In this document: positions 33,582 to 42,266 of the stretch, one piece after another
How the letters are laid out: every line of letters starts with the position of its first letter
Position numbering within the stretch: the first letter of the stretch is position 1
From: Enoplolaimus lenunculus
Taxonomy: Eukaryota > Nematoda > Enoplea > Enoplida > Thoracostomopsidae
Assembly: GCA_030248215.1 (NCBI GenBank)
Contig: JASANG010003411.1
Coordinates: forward strand, 281,268-345,267
Direction of reading: 5' to 3'
DNA length: 64,000 nucleotides
Made by a program: the position numbers and the translations under genes
Notes under the pieces: generated by a model
Databases searched by the model: none
The model's input: the letters and a program-made list of their open reading frames with translations, nothing else
Told to the model about the DNA's origin: nothing

Positions 33582-34198
33582 CAGAGCTTGTGTGTGAAGT
33601 CATCGAGTAGAATACCGCTTTTGGTGCCGTGAATCAGGTGTCGAGTTGTGTCTTTGTGACCGTAGCTTCTATGTCCAGCCGTGCGTTCGGAAATTTCAGT
33701 GATTAAGGTGATGTGGAACCCCTGCCGTACTGTAAATTTGACGATCTCACCGAAGCGATGTGATCTGACATTTGCACGGTTGACGTTCAAAGTTGCCACT
33801 TTGAGATTCAGCTTCGTCCATTTTTGTGACCGATCCTTTTTCAATTTGTCTCTTTTGTGTTTCCTTCGGAGATATCGTCTTTCCCTTCTTCTGATTCTGC
33901 CCTGGTCGGATCTAGGACCTGGGTTAGTTTCGATATCGTGCATCAGAAGTAGTTTCACCACTGTTGTGACATGCCGTCGATCGTATACCAACGTTTCAGC
34001 AATTGTCGTCGTAGTATTGTTAGCCTTCATGGAATTTTTTGTGCAGGATAGGTCGGCTAATCCAGTCCTACAACAGTCCACGGAGTTGATTCGGCACGGA
34101 TCACGTTGCCATTCTCCATGTCGTCGTCTCCGTTTGTTTGGGTTTTCTTGCCACGGCGGAACGCCGTGCCCGCTAGTCACCACAGAAGGCAAACCCAT
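33554..34198 (-). CDS. LINE ORF, N-terminal part: 2A-like peptide and start of APE endonuclease
   Basis: The first 94 residues (basic, RRRRHGEWQRD; Thr-rich, NNTTTTIAETL) lead into VVKLLLMHDIETNPGP at residues 80-95 (bases 33914-33958). This fits the 2A consensus DxExNPGP exactly, with the usual hydrophobic run before it. In such peptides the ribosome skips bond formation between G94 and P95, releasing the short leader from the downstream polyprotein. After the 2A comes a lysine/arginine-rich stretch and the first endonuclease motif (LKVATLNVNRANVRSHR). The frame ends at 33554 by one missing base in an A-run and continues in the next segment. Confidence 0.9.
   Translation of the reverse strand: MGLPSVVTSGHGVPPWQENPNKRRRRHGEWQRDPCRINSVDCCRTGLADLSCTKNSMKANNTTTTIAETLVYDRRHVTTVVKLLLMHDIETNPGPRSDQGRIRRRERRYLRRKHKRDKLKKDRSQKWTKLNLKVATLNVNRANVRSHRFGEIVKFTVRQGFHITLITEISERTAGHRSYGHKDTTRHLIHGTKSGILLDDFTHKLWCDGGSKKL
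33914..33937 (-). promoter_or_regulatory. 2A ribosome-skipping motif (DxExNPGP)
   Basis: The codons spell D-I-E-T-N-P-G-P, with a hydrophobic VVKLLLMH just before. All invariant positions of the 2A consensus are kept. Skipping would occur at the final Gly-Pro. It lies at residues 88-95 of the LINE polyprotein. Confidence 0.9.
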
Positions 34199-34206
34199 CG
34201 ACCAGC

Positions 34207-35060
34207 TCGTCCTCAGACCGGTCCGTAACATCTTTACATCGTCCTCAGACCGATCCGTAATTTCCTTACATCGTCCTCAGACCGGTCGGTAGTTTATATA
34301 AAACGTCCTCGGAACGGTCCGTAATTTCTTTACGATAAGGTCCTCAAACCGGTCCGTAATTTCTTTATATCGTCCTCAGACCGGTCCGTAATTTATTTAC
34401 ATCGTCCTCAAATCGGTCAGTAATTTCTTTACATCGTCCTCGAACCGGTCCGTAATTTCTTTACATCGTCCTCGAACCGGTCCGTAATTTCTTTACATCG
34501 TCCTCGAAACGGTCCGTAATTTCTTTACATCGTCCTCAGACCGGTCGGTAGTTTATTTAAAACATTCGGAACGGTCCGTAATTTCTTTACGATAAGGACC
34601 TTGGAACGGTACGTAATTTCTTTACGATAAGGTCCTCAAACCGGTCCGTAATTTCTTTACATCGTCCTCAGACCGGTCCGTAATTTCTTTACATCGTCCA
34701 CAGACCGGTCCGTAACATCTTTACTTCGTCCGCAGACCGATCCGTAATTTCCTTACATCGTCCTCAGACCGGTCGGTAGTTTATATAAAACGTCCTCGGA
34801 ACGTTCCGTAATTTCTTTACGATAAGGACCTTGGAACGGTCCGTAATTTCTTTACGATAAGGACCTTGGAACGGTCCGTAATTTCTTTACGATAAGGTCC
34901 TCAAACCGATCCGTAATTTCGTTACAACGTACTCGGGCTGGTCCTCAATGTCTTTACGATAAGGGTCTCGGAACGGTCCGTAATTTCTTTACGACAAGCT
35001 CCTCAAACCGGTTCGTAATTTCTTCACAAAGTCCTCGGATCGGTCCGTACAATTTTTAGG
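34207..35060 (+). repeat. Minisatellite array, right block
   Basis: The same 32/35 bp monomers continue after the LINE, including another copy of the higher-order group with CGGTAGTTTATATAAAACG (near 34776). Monomers decay towards 35060. The outer edge (GTCCAATCTGGTCC at about 35077) is roughly the inverse of the left edge (GGACCGGATTGGTCC at 28254), so the array may lie inside an older inverted-repeat element. The stretch to 35330 shows no recognisable gene. Confidence 0.93.
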
Positions 35061-35330
35061 ACAAGGTCCACCGATCAGTCCAATCTGGTCCAACAAATAT
35101 ACAAGCATCAGATTAGAGCAAATAATTATGCGCTGCAAAATTTGATTACAATAGTTTCCAAAGCTTTAACTCCAACATTTTGTAGCCGACAAAATTGCTG
35201 AAACGGTATATACGTTTTTCGTATATTTGGAGTAATTGTACCCTTAAAAAGTTCAAGCAACCGGGATCAAAATATAATTTAAACCGTTCAACAATTATTA
35301 AGTAATCCATGAGAGCATTGGTCAAGTTCC

Positions 35331-36115
35331 ACACCGACTGACGGCCGTCAGTTGACAGGCAGACCGCCGAAAACCTCCTTTTTACCGTCCGGTCCACATC
35401 CCTACCGTAAACCAAACCAAATCAAATATAACATTTCGACAAGAATTCATGACTTTAAGACGCACCGACTGACGGCCGTCAGTTGACAGGCACACCGCCG
35501 AAAACCTCCTTTTTACCGTCCGGTCCACATCCCTACCGTAAACCAAACCAAATCAAATATAACATTTCGACAAGAATTCATGTCTTTAAGACGCACCGAC
35601 TGACGGCCGTCAGTTGACAGGCAGACCGCCGAAAACCTCCTTTTTACCGTCCGGTCCACATCCCTACCGTAAACCAAACCAAATCAAATATAACATTTCG
35701 ACAAGAATTCATGACCTTAAGACGCACCGACTGACGGCCGTCAGTTGACAGGCAGACCGCCGAAAACCTCCTTTTTACCGTCCGGTCCACATCCCTACCG
35801 TAAACCAAACCAAATCAAATATAACATTTCGACAAGAATTCATGACTTTAAGACGCACCGACTGACGGCCGTCAGTTGACAGGCACACCGCCGAAAACCT
35901 CCTTTTTACCGTCCGGTCCACATCCCTACCGTAAACCAAACCAAATCAAATATAACATTTCGACAAGAATTCATGACTTTAAGACGCACCGACTGACGGC
36001 CGTCAGTTGACAGGCAGACCGCCGAAAACCTCCTTTTTACCGTCCGGTCCACATCCCTACCGTAAACCAAACCAAATCAAATATAACATTTCGACAAGAA
36101 TTCATGACTTTAAGA
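35331..36115 (+). repeat. 131 bp tandem repeat, six copies
   Basis: Unit starts fall at about 35331, 35461, 35592, 35723, 35854 and 35985, a constant 131 bp period, with almost no differences between copies. Each unit carries the 16 bp perfect palindrome ACTGACGGCCGTCAGT, the CCGTCCGGTCCACATCCC block, and a CAAGAATTCATGACTTTAAG end. Near identity implies recent amplification or gene conversion. No convincing ORF runs through it. Confidence 0.95.
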
Positions 36116-36246
36116 CAAGAGGTCAAATAGTTCGTTTACCAAAGTACAATGCAACTGTCAAAAAGGTGCCAAACGAGCAAGAACAGCGGTCACAGCTTGT
36201 TGATATGGCGTTTATAGAGGATCGGACACTGGGCCAAAAGTGTTGA
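36116..36246 (+). other. Short open stretch at the end of the 131 bp repeats
   Basis: Directly after the last repeat, about 42 in-frame codons read GQIVRLPKYNATVKKVPNEQ then EQRSQLVDMAFIEDRTLG before a stop. The sequence is protein-like, with few rare residues, but has no start codon of its own; the open frame enters from the repeat. It could be a remnant exon of a gene or mobile element. I recognise no family. Confidence 0.2.
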
Positions 36247-36446
36247 GCATTGTCCAAAGATTAAACTTTTCGATCTAAACCATCGCAAACTTTGCGTTGC
36301 TAATTTACGGTGGACAAACAATATCAACGCCACAACAATGTAAAGTGAGTACCATTCAGTGTCACTGGTCAATTGCGTTAAATGTGTAAACTCCATGAGT
36401 TGATTTCTCAATTCAGACAACGAATAAACTCATTTCTGGTTATTTC

Positions 36447-36618
36447 GGTCAATGTTACTTTAAGGGGCGTAACAGTAGATTAAGCGTATTCCTAAGCCTA
36501 AGCGTTGCAAAACTGTGTTCCTAAGCTTAAGCCTAAGCAAAGAATGTAATTTAAATTCTAAACCTACTCTTTTATGGTACCATCAGAAACCTGGACGCCA
36601 CTTAAAGTAACATGGACC
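36447..36618 (-). mobile_element. Family A element
   Basis: Inverted copy: GGTCAATGTTACTTTAAGGG to CACTTAAAGTAACATGGACC, with core CCTAAGCCTAAGC and an ACTCTTTTATGG block. It lies between the 131 bp repeats and piggyBac copy 1. Confidence 0.85.
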
Positions 36619-36624
36619 GTTATT

Positions 36625-36806
36625 TCTGAGTTAATAACAGTAAACATATCTCACTTGGAGCTTATTTGATCCCGGGTGAGTTGATTAGTTAACTCTGAAT
36701 AATGTGTTCAATCAATTTAGCATTCTGAACACTGAAAGGCCTAATTCCGATTCAGTGATTCAACTCATTCTGAATTAAAATCAATTCATTGCAGTTTACA
36801 ATGTGT
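36625..36806 (+). mobile_element. Family G element, diverged
   Basis: GAGTTGATTAGTTAACTC and TTGCAGTTTACAATGTG correspond to the copy at 13119. It lies just before piggyBac copy 1. Confidence 0.6.
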
Positions 36807-37044
36807 AACCAACATAAGTAGTTTTGTCGACACGTTTCATAAACGATTAACCCTCAACGGCCCGGCAAAATTTTCACCTTAATCAGCCCAACGGTCTACA
36901 TATGTAGACAACACAACTAGCGTTAGTTTTGGCTTATCTCAGGGTGCTCTCCTCCTTTAACTGGCTTGAGACAGTCAGAACTAGTGTTCTGGCGGAGTTC
37001 CACCCGCTCCCCGTCCAGCCTCCCACTGCGGGCGCGTTGTCCAG

Positions 37045-37365
37045 TTAAGCACAGTCGTTGCACGTTATGGTGCGATTCATGTGGTCCTTGCACACTCGTT
37101 TTCCACATGACGAACAGCTCAATCTCGTAGATTTGCGACAACTTGTGACCTGACATTTGGTCGGTTTACCAGGTGTAGAAGGTTCGTTTCGCTTTTGAGG
37201 CAGCCCGTAAGCCATAAATGAATCCTTTGATTTTGCGTAAATTTTTTCACTACTGTAACGTTTGGTCATATTGTCTTGCGCTAGTTGTTCGGCTACTTTT
37301 TTCATGAAAACATTGCGTGACTTTTGATATCCGTTCAGTTTCATGACAATGAATGCGTTGTGCAA
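37045..37365 (-). pseudogene. piggyBac transposase, C-terminal remnant (copy 1)
   Basis: Shifted in frame relative to the N-terminal part, this segment reads HNAFIVMKLNGYQKSRNVFM, then a basic linker and a Cys-rich end: CQVTSCRKSTRLSCSSCGKR then VCKDHMNRTITCNDC. The spacing matches the C-terminal Cys-rich zinc-binding domain of piggyBac transposases, which recognises the element ends. It follows the deletion junction directly, without an intervening catalytic core. Confidence 0.9.
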
Positions 37366-38192
37366 CGGTACTTAGCAGGTTTCGCCGGCATGTACGCTCG
37401 CCCCGGTGCATATCCTCTATACCCGTAGAGCTGTTCATCTACTGTAAGTGATTCGGACGGTATATAATGAAGACGTAAGTTGGACTGAAATAGGTCCCAA
37501 ACATCTCGTATAGCAGCCATTTTGTCACTTTTTTGACGCTCCCGGCGAGTCAGTTTGTTGTCGAATGTTACATTTTCCAGCAACTGTTTCATTCTGTTTT
37601 TTGACAGCGCGCAGCGGTAAAAGGGCCTGCTGTCGTTTTTGGTGAATAGTGAAGCCACTGGAGACATGTTATCGCGATCTGCACCAGCTCTGATTACCAC
37701 CCCAAGCCAAGCTTTCAGCTCGCACATTGGTAGCGTTGAAAAATTGCGCGCCCGCAGTCGCCTACTAGTGAGTCGCTGAATTGTATGTAAAATGGGCTCG
37801 TTTATATAAAGATAAAATGCTTGTGACTCTGTTGTAGGGTTTACTGCAGTGCCTTCGCGAAAGCGAATTATATTTCTAGCTAACACACGGACAGGCGGTG
37901 TTGTAGAATGCCACTCAACACCCGTCGCTGACAAAAACACATTACTTCCACTAGAAGTCTCGTCCATATCGCTCAACTCACTACTAGATGCGTCCGATTG
38001 TTTTTGTAATTCACCATCACTATCTTGCTCATAAATAGCAGCCTCTTCACTACTGCATTGACCTAACTCAACTGATTCTGAGTCGTCATTTGAACTATTG
38101 TCGTCCGGTTTGTCATCTTCTGTCTCTGAATCACTTGGTTCTAATACACGTCGTACGACCTCAGTCAAAGATAATTTATGCAAACCTGACAT
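37341..38192 (-). pseudogene. piggyBac transposase, N-terminal remnant (copy 1)
   Basis: Starting with ATG at 38192, 283 codons cover an acidic Ser/Asp-rich leader (SDSETEDDKPDDNSSNDDSE). The DDE_Tnp_1_7 N-terminal domain follows (FYLYINEPILHTIQRLTSRR, LKAWLGVVIRAGADRDNMSP, SRPFYRCALSKNRMKQLLEN). The first catalytic Asp is present in SLTVDEQLYGYRGYAPGRAY. After KPAKY the frame runs into unrelated codons and a stop, marking an internal deletion of roughly a third of a normal transposase of 550-600 aa. Confidence 0.92.
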
Positions 38193-38570
38193 TTCCCTGA
38201 CTTTACCTCACCATACAAAACCGTGTGTAAGAACAAAACGTTCCAATTCTTGTCAAAACTCAAACTATGATCAAATCAACATCTGTCTACATATGTAGAC
38301 GGTCGGGTTATATAGGTATATGACTCACTGTACAGCAAACTTTTGTTCCCACAATGCTATAAGTTTTTTATACTACTATAACAGAATAATTATCGATGGA
38401 AATTAAACAATAGATTCTTAACTATAGCACCTGCCGAACAATCAATTGTCGAACTGGTTATGTCTACGTATGTAGACTGTCGGGCCATTGAGGGTTAAGA
38501 AACGGTAACTTATGATTATGCGTTCTTGACCGAGAATTTCGACGTCCGTACCATGAACTTTTCAAACATT

Positions 38571-38756
38571 GGCCCATGTAAAGATCAGGGTCGGAACGTT
38601 TTACTGCGGCACTGCAATACAGTAAGTTTAAGCTTTAAAATAAGTTTTTTTGCTTAAGCTTACATATAAGCCCATTTTCACGCTTAGGCTTAATAGTGTT
38701 ACGTTTAGGCTTAGGAATATTCTTATAGTGCTGTTACGGCCCTATTCTATACTTTG
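38571..38756 (+). mobile_element. Family B element
   Basis: GGCCCATGTAAAGATCAGGG to GTTACGGCCCTATTCTATAC, with AAGCTTTAAAATAAG and a hexamer core. It lies 76 bp beyond piggyBac copy 1. The spacer 38499-41244 otherwise holds repeats and no convincing gene. Confidence 0.8.
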
Positions 38757-39206
38757 ATCTGAACATGGAGCTTGTTTTAACCTAGGCTTTCTACATTATA
38801 CAAGGAAGACGACCCAAAATTCAAACAAAAAAGTACCAAAGACACAAAAACTTTCGCAGTGATTGTAAATGGCTTATAGCCAGATTTAAGCATACGCCAG
38901 ACAAACCACAACAACACTGCAACGAGCGAATACGGTGTTTTATAAACCACATCGAGATTACAGTTATCAATTAACCTCATAAATTGCCGTAATTCAGAGG
39001 TTACAGTATTTTTTCAAGACAAAACTTTTCTTTCAAACGCATTCACAATGTCGCTTGAACCGCAACATACCTCGTTGACATCATACAATTAATCATACGA
39101 TATATAAATTCACAAAAATGTGGTAAAAACCGTAAGCAAAAACGGTTTTTATGACGCAGCAAACTCGGGGCTGTGGCTTGATTTGCACGATCCCCTGTGT
39201 AAACGT

Positions 39207-39300
39207 GGTCAATGTAAAGAACAGAGACGGAACAGTATGTTATAAGCATATTCCTAAGCCTAAGGCTAAGCGTAAGAATGAGCATATTCCTAAACCTAAT
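39207..39300 (-). repeat. Family B half element
   Basis: GGTCAATGTAAAGAACAGAG then CCTAAGCCTAAGGC; the other terminus is missing. Confidence 0.65.
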
Positions 39301-39482
39301 GTTTACTTTCATCTTAAGGTCGACTTATGTTTCTGCAACCCAGCCGTTGTACCATCACCATTGTACAGATATTTAAAATAAATGGAAATGAAGAATGATC
39401 AAAAGAACCGAAAACGGGCATTTAAGTAATTTTCAAAGGCGTTATTATTTTCTACAAACACAATCGAGGTACCCAAATATTC

Positions 39483-39655
39483 GGCCCGTGTTACTTTAAA
39501 AATGGTGTAACGGTTTCTGCGTGGGTCTATAAAAGAGTGGATTTAGATTCTAGATTACAATTTTTTGCTTAAGGTTGAGGTTTAGGAACACATTTTTACA
39601 ACGCTTACGTTTAGGCTTAGGAATACGCTTAATCTACTGTTACACCCCTTAAATG
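39483..39655 (+). mobile_element. Family A element, diverged
   Basis: GGCCCGTGTTACTTTAAAAA through TATAAAAGAGTGG and a partly decayed hexamer core to CTACTGTTACACCCCTTAAA. The right terminus is eroded. Confidence 0.75.
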
Positions 39656-39711
39656 TCTGTAACGAACAATTGCTCTATTTAAAATGATTTTGAGCATAAA
39701 ATATTTACGGA

Positions 39712-39905
39712 ATTTTCAGTATTTTGCAATGGAAACGAACATCGGTTTATACGGTGTCTGTGTTGGATTCATCAAAATTTTAAAAATTTGAATGCATTCG
39801 CCATTTTTTTAAATTTTAACAAACCCGACGAATATTAACTGCATACCTGAATTGCTCGTTGGTAGAAAAATAAAACATCATTGAAACTTTTATACTTCAA
39901 TATTC
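39712..39905 (+). repeat. Dispersed repeat pair member
   Basis: AATGCATTCGCCATTTTTTTAA, then GAAAAATAAAACATC and ACTTTTATACTTCAATAT, recur in diverged form at 47945-48060. An old dispersed repeat; no coding features. Confidence 0.5.
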
Positions 39906-40763
39906 GTTTTCTGTTTCCGATATTTTTACTATACTTTTACTCCTTGATGTTTACACAAAGTCAAATTTTGCTTTATGCAACGATCTTACTTCAATTCAAA
40001 ATGTGCGAATAACAATTTGGATGTCGACGGGTTAGAATTCGTATGTTTTCTCTCAAGTGGTTTACAACTAAAAGGTAAACTGGGACCACTTTTTACTATA
40101 AATGAATTTCCGGGTATACTCACTCGAAGATAGACATTAATTTTCCGCAAACTTCAGAAACACATCTCGAGTCGCTCAACCACCTTCAGGTCAAAATACA
40201 CTCAACAGATATATTTATACAGTAAAATAACAAACTATAAACAATATAACAAGTAAACAACAAATACTAATCAACCAACCGCTCCCACGATTGCAAATTA
40301 AATACTCAAACGGTGAAACTACATTTGATTTAAACGTTAAAAAACCAATAACGCTTTTGAATTACAACCTTAACATCCAACCAGCAACCAAAATTATGTC
40401 GCTCACACGTTACCATACGTTTGACTTGTACAAGAAATGTGCGCATATGTTCACTTGTCTTTGGACACAAAACAGCATCACAGAAACTGTCTCAGGACAA
40501 TTACATTACGTAGCTACTATGTCCGCACATAGTTTGAATTTTCACCGTGAAATGTCCACGCATAGTTTGGACAAAAGTGAAAGTTATGGTTTCGGTTTAG
40601 TTCTTTCTGTTTCCCTGGTCCAACAGAAAATAAGAATTGGCAAAAATTACTAGGCCTTGGAAGTTCTACCAGCGCAGAATTCGAAGCACATAACGCAGAC
40701 AAGTATATTAAAGTTATATTATTGTAACAATGACCTTCACTTATAACTGGATATCAACAAAGT

Positions 40764-40905
40764 TTTACTGTGTACTGCTGGTACAGTGGTAAGCTCGTAT
40801 GGTTATTAATACGCCAGAGGTTAGGGTTCGAACCTCCGTGTGAAGGAGACCTTTCTAGTTCGATACATGAAGGAGACCTTTTTAGTTCGATACAAGCTAG
40901 CTTGA
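40764..40905 (+). repeat. tRNA-like sequence (SINE or tRNA relic)
   Basis: GGTACAGTGGTAAGCTCG (A-box-like) and GGGTTCGAACCTCC (B box) lie about 40 bp apart, but the acceptor arm does not pair. A short duplicated piece, GAAGGAGACCTTT with TAGTTCGATACA, follows twice. It is best read as a tRNA-derived repeat. Confidence 0.4.
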
Positions 40906-41244
40906 GCCCTATCTTTTTGCAGGCCGAACATACGGTAACGTGTGTACGAATAAATTTTAATTTAATTGTATCGAAACAAATCCAAAGTAACTTGAAACAA
41001 AGTTCATTTCTGGTGTAAAATAAAGCTGTACAGAAACTGAGTTTGGCGTCACATTTATTAAATATTAAGACAATAAAAAACTGGCCGTAATAGGATTACT
41101 TTTCTAAATTTTGGTGAAAGTTGAGTTAATCCGAAACTTAATCACACGTCAAACGTAAACCAACCTACAATTATGAACAGGCCAATCAGCAAGTTCTTCA
41201 GCATTCATTTTCACATTTTACCTAATTGTCAGGTTTCCAATTTT

Positions 41245-41415
41245 CTAATCTAATTTCTTGAACCCAATCAAATTTGCATACTCTCGAAAACATCGACGAC
41301 ACATGTTCAGACCATACTTTCGTATTAAGCCATGCGTATTGCTGCACACACGACATGACCTTGAGCCTTGGCCGTACTTTTTCGGATGCGAATACCAAAT
41401 TGTTTGATGAGGCAT
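41245..41415 (-). CDS. RPS29: 40S ribosomal protein S29 (uS14), intronless coding region
   Basis: This 56-aa protein matches animal RPS29 almost residue for residue. It starts [17 protein letters not shown], has the core [10 protein letters not shown] and [16 protein letters not shown], and ends IGFKKLD. It is a zinc-binding component of the small ribosomal subunit head near the decoding region. The zinc ligands C21, C24, C39 and C42 (C-x2-C-x14-C-x2-C) are intact. The ATG at 41415 gives exactly the family length; an in-frame codon upstream does not improve it. No intron interrupts the coding sequence. I see no adjacent poly-A tail or target duplication, and a possible AATAAA lies near 41050, so I read it as the functional gene, though a retrocopy cannot be excluded. 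Confidence 0.96.
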   Translation of the reverse strand: MPHQTIWYSHPKKYGQGSRSCRVCSNTHGLIRKYGLNMCRRCFREYANLIGFKKLD

Positions 41416-41584
41416 TTTCGAAAACACACCTTTATTAAAGTTGAACTTTTTGTTACACGAATATTATATATTTCATACAGGCCTAAATAGTATATAGTCT
41501 CAGCAAGAAATTAGTCATAAACCTAACTTTAGTCTCGTAAAGCACCGCGGTAAAAGCGACACACCCTTAAAGTAAACATGCAAC

Positions 41585-41941
41585 ATGGTGACGGTTACCT
41601 TTTTTCAGACTGAGAAAAAGGCACATCGCACGTTAGATTGTACAGTATCGTTCGCACTGGCATTTGCATATTCAACTTACAATAAAGCTATTCTGAAAAT
41701 AAACACACCGCCTTTAATTGGGCAGAACAAAGATTTTTCACCACAAATAATCTCAGACCATAAGGAAAATAAAATACTAACGTTTGAAACAGAATGCCAG
41801 TCATTATACAATCGCGAGGCTACAATATTCTGCAAGACTAATCCGGACATTTACAGCAAACACATCCCCGGGATCACAGACTCGGCGCAACTGGTTACCT
41901 TCGCTCGCCAATTACACAACACACTGTCCACAAAACACTAA
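41585..41941 (+). CDS. Uncharacterised 118-aa ORF divergent from RPS29
   Basis: This ATG-initiated ORF encodes 118 aa and lies 169 bp from the RPS29 start on the opposite strand, so the two could share a bidirectional promoter. The composition looks protein-like: mixed charged and hydrophobic residues, four cysteines and no low complexity. A C-terminal stretch, HIPGITDSAQLVTFARQLHN, resembles a structured helical end. I see no signal peptide, transmembrane segment or motif that I can name. It may be a complete small gene or an exon of a larger one. The only support is length, codon composition and position, so confidence is moderate. Confidence 0.45.
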   Translation: MVTVTFFQTEKKAHRTLDCTVSFALAFAYSTYNKAILKINTPPLIGQNKDFSPQIISDHKENKILTFETECQSLYNREATIFCKTNPDIYSKHIPGITDSAQLVTFARQLHNTLSTKH

Positions 41942-42100
41942 GCAGACATAAAACATTTACTATACACAAAATCGGCATCAAGACATGATCAAACTATACA
42001 GTTTAAAAACCGTACACTACGCCGGTGGTCTGAGCAATGGCCCTTAAGCGATAGTTTATTTCGAGATATAAGCCTAAGGCTAAGCCTAGACATCGTAAAG

Positions 42101-42266
42101 TTATTGAGCACTATAAAAATGAATCAAATTCGACTCCGCAAGAGTCAAATTCGAACCACTGAGTCGCACGGTTGACTCTGGCGGAGTCACATTTGACTCA
42201 GTTTGTGTAGTCCCGTAGAACCTATTTCGGAGAGAGTCAATTTGACTTACCATTTTTTGCAGTATA
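42101..42266 (+). mobile_element. Family D element, left end lost
   Basis: GACTC-rich body with GTTTGTGTAGTCCCGTAG and a right end CCATTTTTTGCAGTATA; the left terminus is reduced. It lies 3' of WBP4 with a family B terminus nearby (42366-42416). Confidence 0.75.

Larger units (their letters stand above)
30295..34206 (-). mobile_element. Non-LTR retrotransposon (LINE) with 2A-like peptide, inserted in a satellite
   Basis: This 3,912 bp minus-strand element is flanked by a 13 bp duplication (TCGTCCTCAGACC at 30282-30294 and 34207-34219). Reading begins with ATG at 34198, eight bases from the 5' end, and ends with TGA at 30367, leaving about 72 bp of 3' UTR and a short GGACA-type repeated tail. 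Order of parts: a basic N-terminus with DIETNPGP; APE endonuclease (TLNVNRANVRSH, GDWNAQIG, LSDHR); reverse transcriptase (NNYRGVCLLPML, GFRQNRSTADS, LREGCPTSPMLFN, FADD); and three C-terminal C2H2 fingers. The frame breaks twice, near 33560-33580 and 32170-32195, each time by one missing base in an A-run. There are no other stops, so it is very young or the breaks are sequencing errors. Domain order (2A, APE, RT, terminal C2H2) recalls the Ingi/L1Tc type, but I cannot assign the clade. Confidence 0.94.
36851..38494 (-). mobile_element. piggyBac-type DNA transposon, internally deleted, copy 1
   Basis: The 1,644 bp element sits between TTAA sites (36847-36850 and 38495-38498). Its terminal inverted repeats are CCCTCAACGGCCCG / CGGGCCATTGAGGG. 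The 16 bp palindrome GTCTACATATGTAGAC recurs near both ends (36894, 38284; a one-base variant at 38462). The minus strand encodes the N-terminal part of a PGBD-like transposase (38192-37341) and, in another frame, its Cys-rich C-terminus (37365-37045). The segment holding the later catalytic aspartates is missing, so the copy cannot transpose by itself. Confidence 0.95.

Noticed and set aside
28258-35060. CRISPR-like regular repeats
   Set aside because: Monomers are contiguous, with no unique spacers, and the genome is clearly animal. It is a minisatellite.
40291-40653. 120-codon plus-strand frame
   Set aside because: Begins at a non-ATG codon, mixed composition, internal repeats (MSAHSLNFHREMSTHSLD). 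Not enough to call a gene.
40764-40850. Functional tRNA gene
   Set aside because: A- and B-box-like motifs are present but the acceptor stem does not pair and the anticodon loop is not clear.
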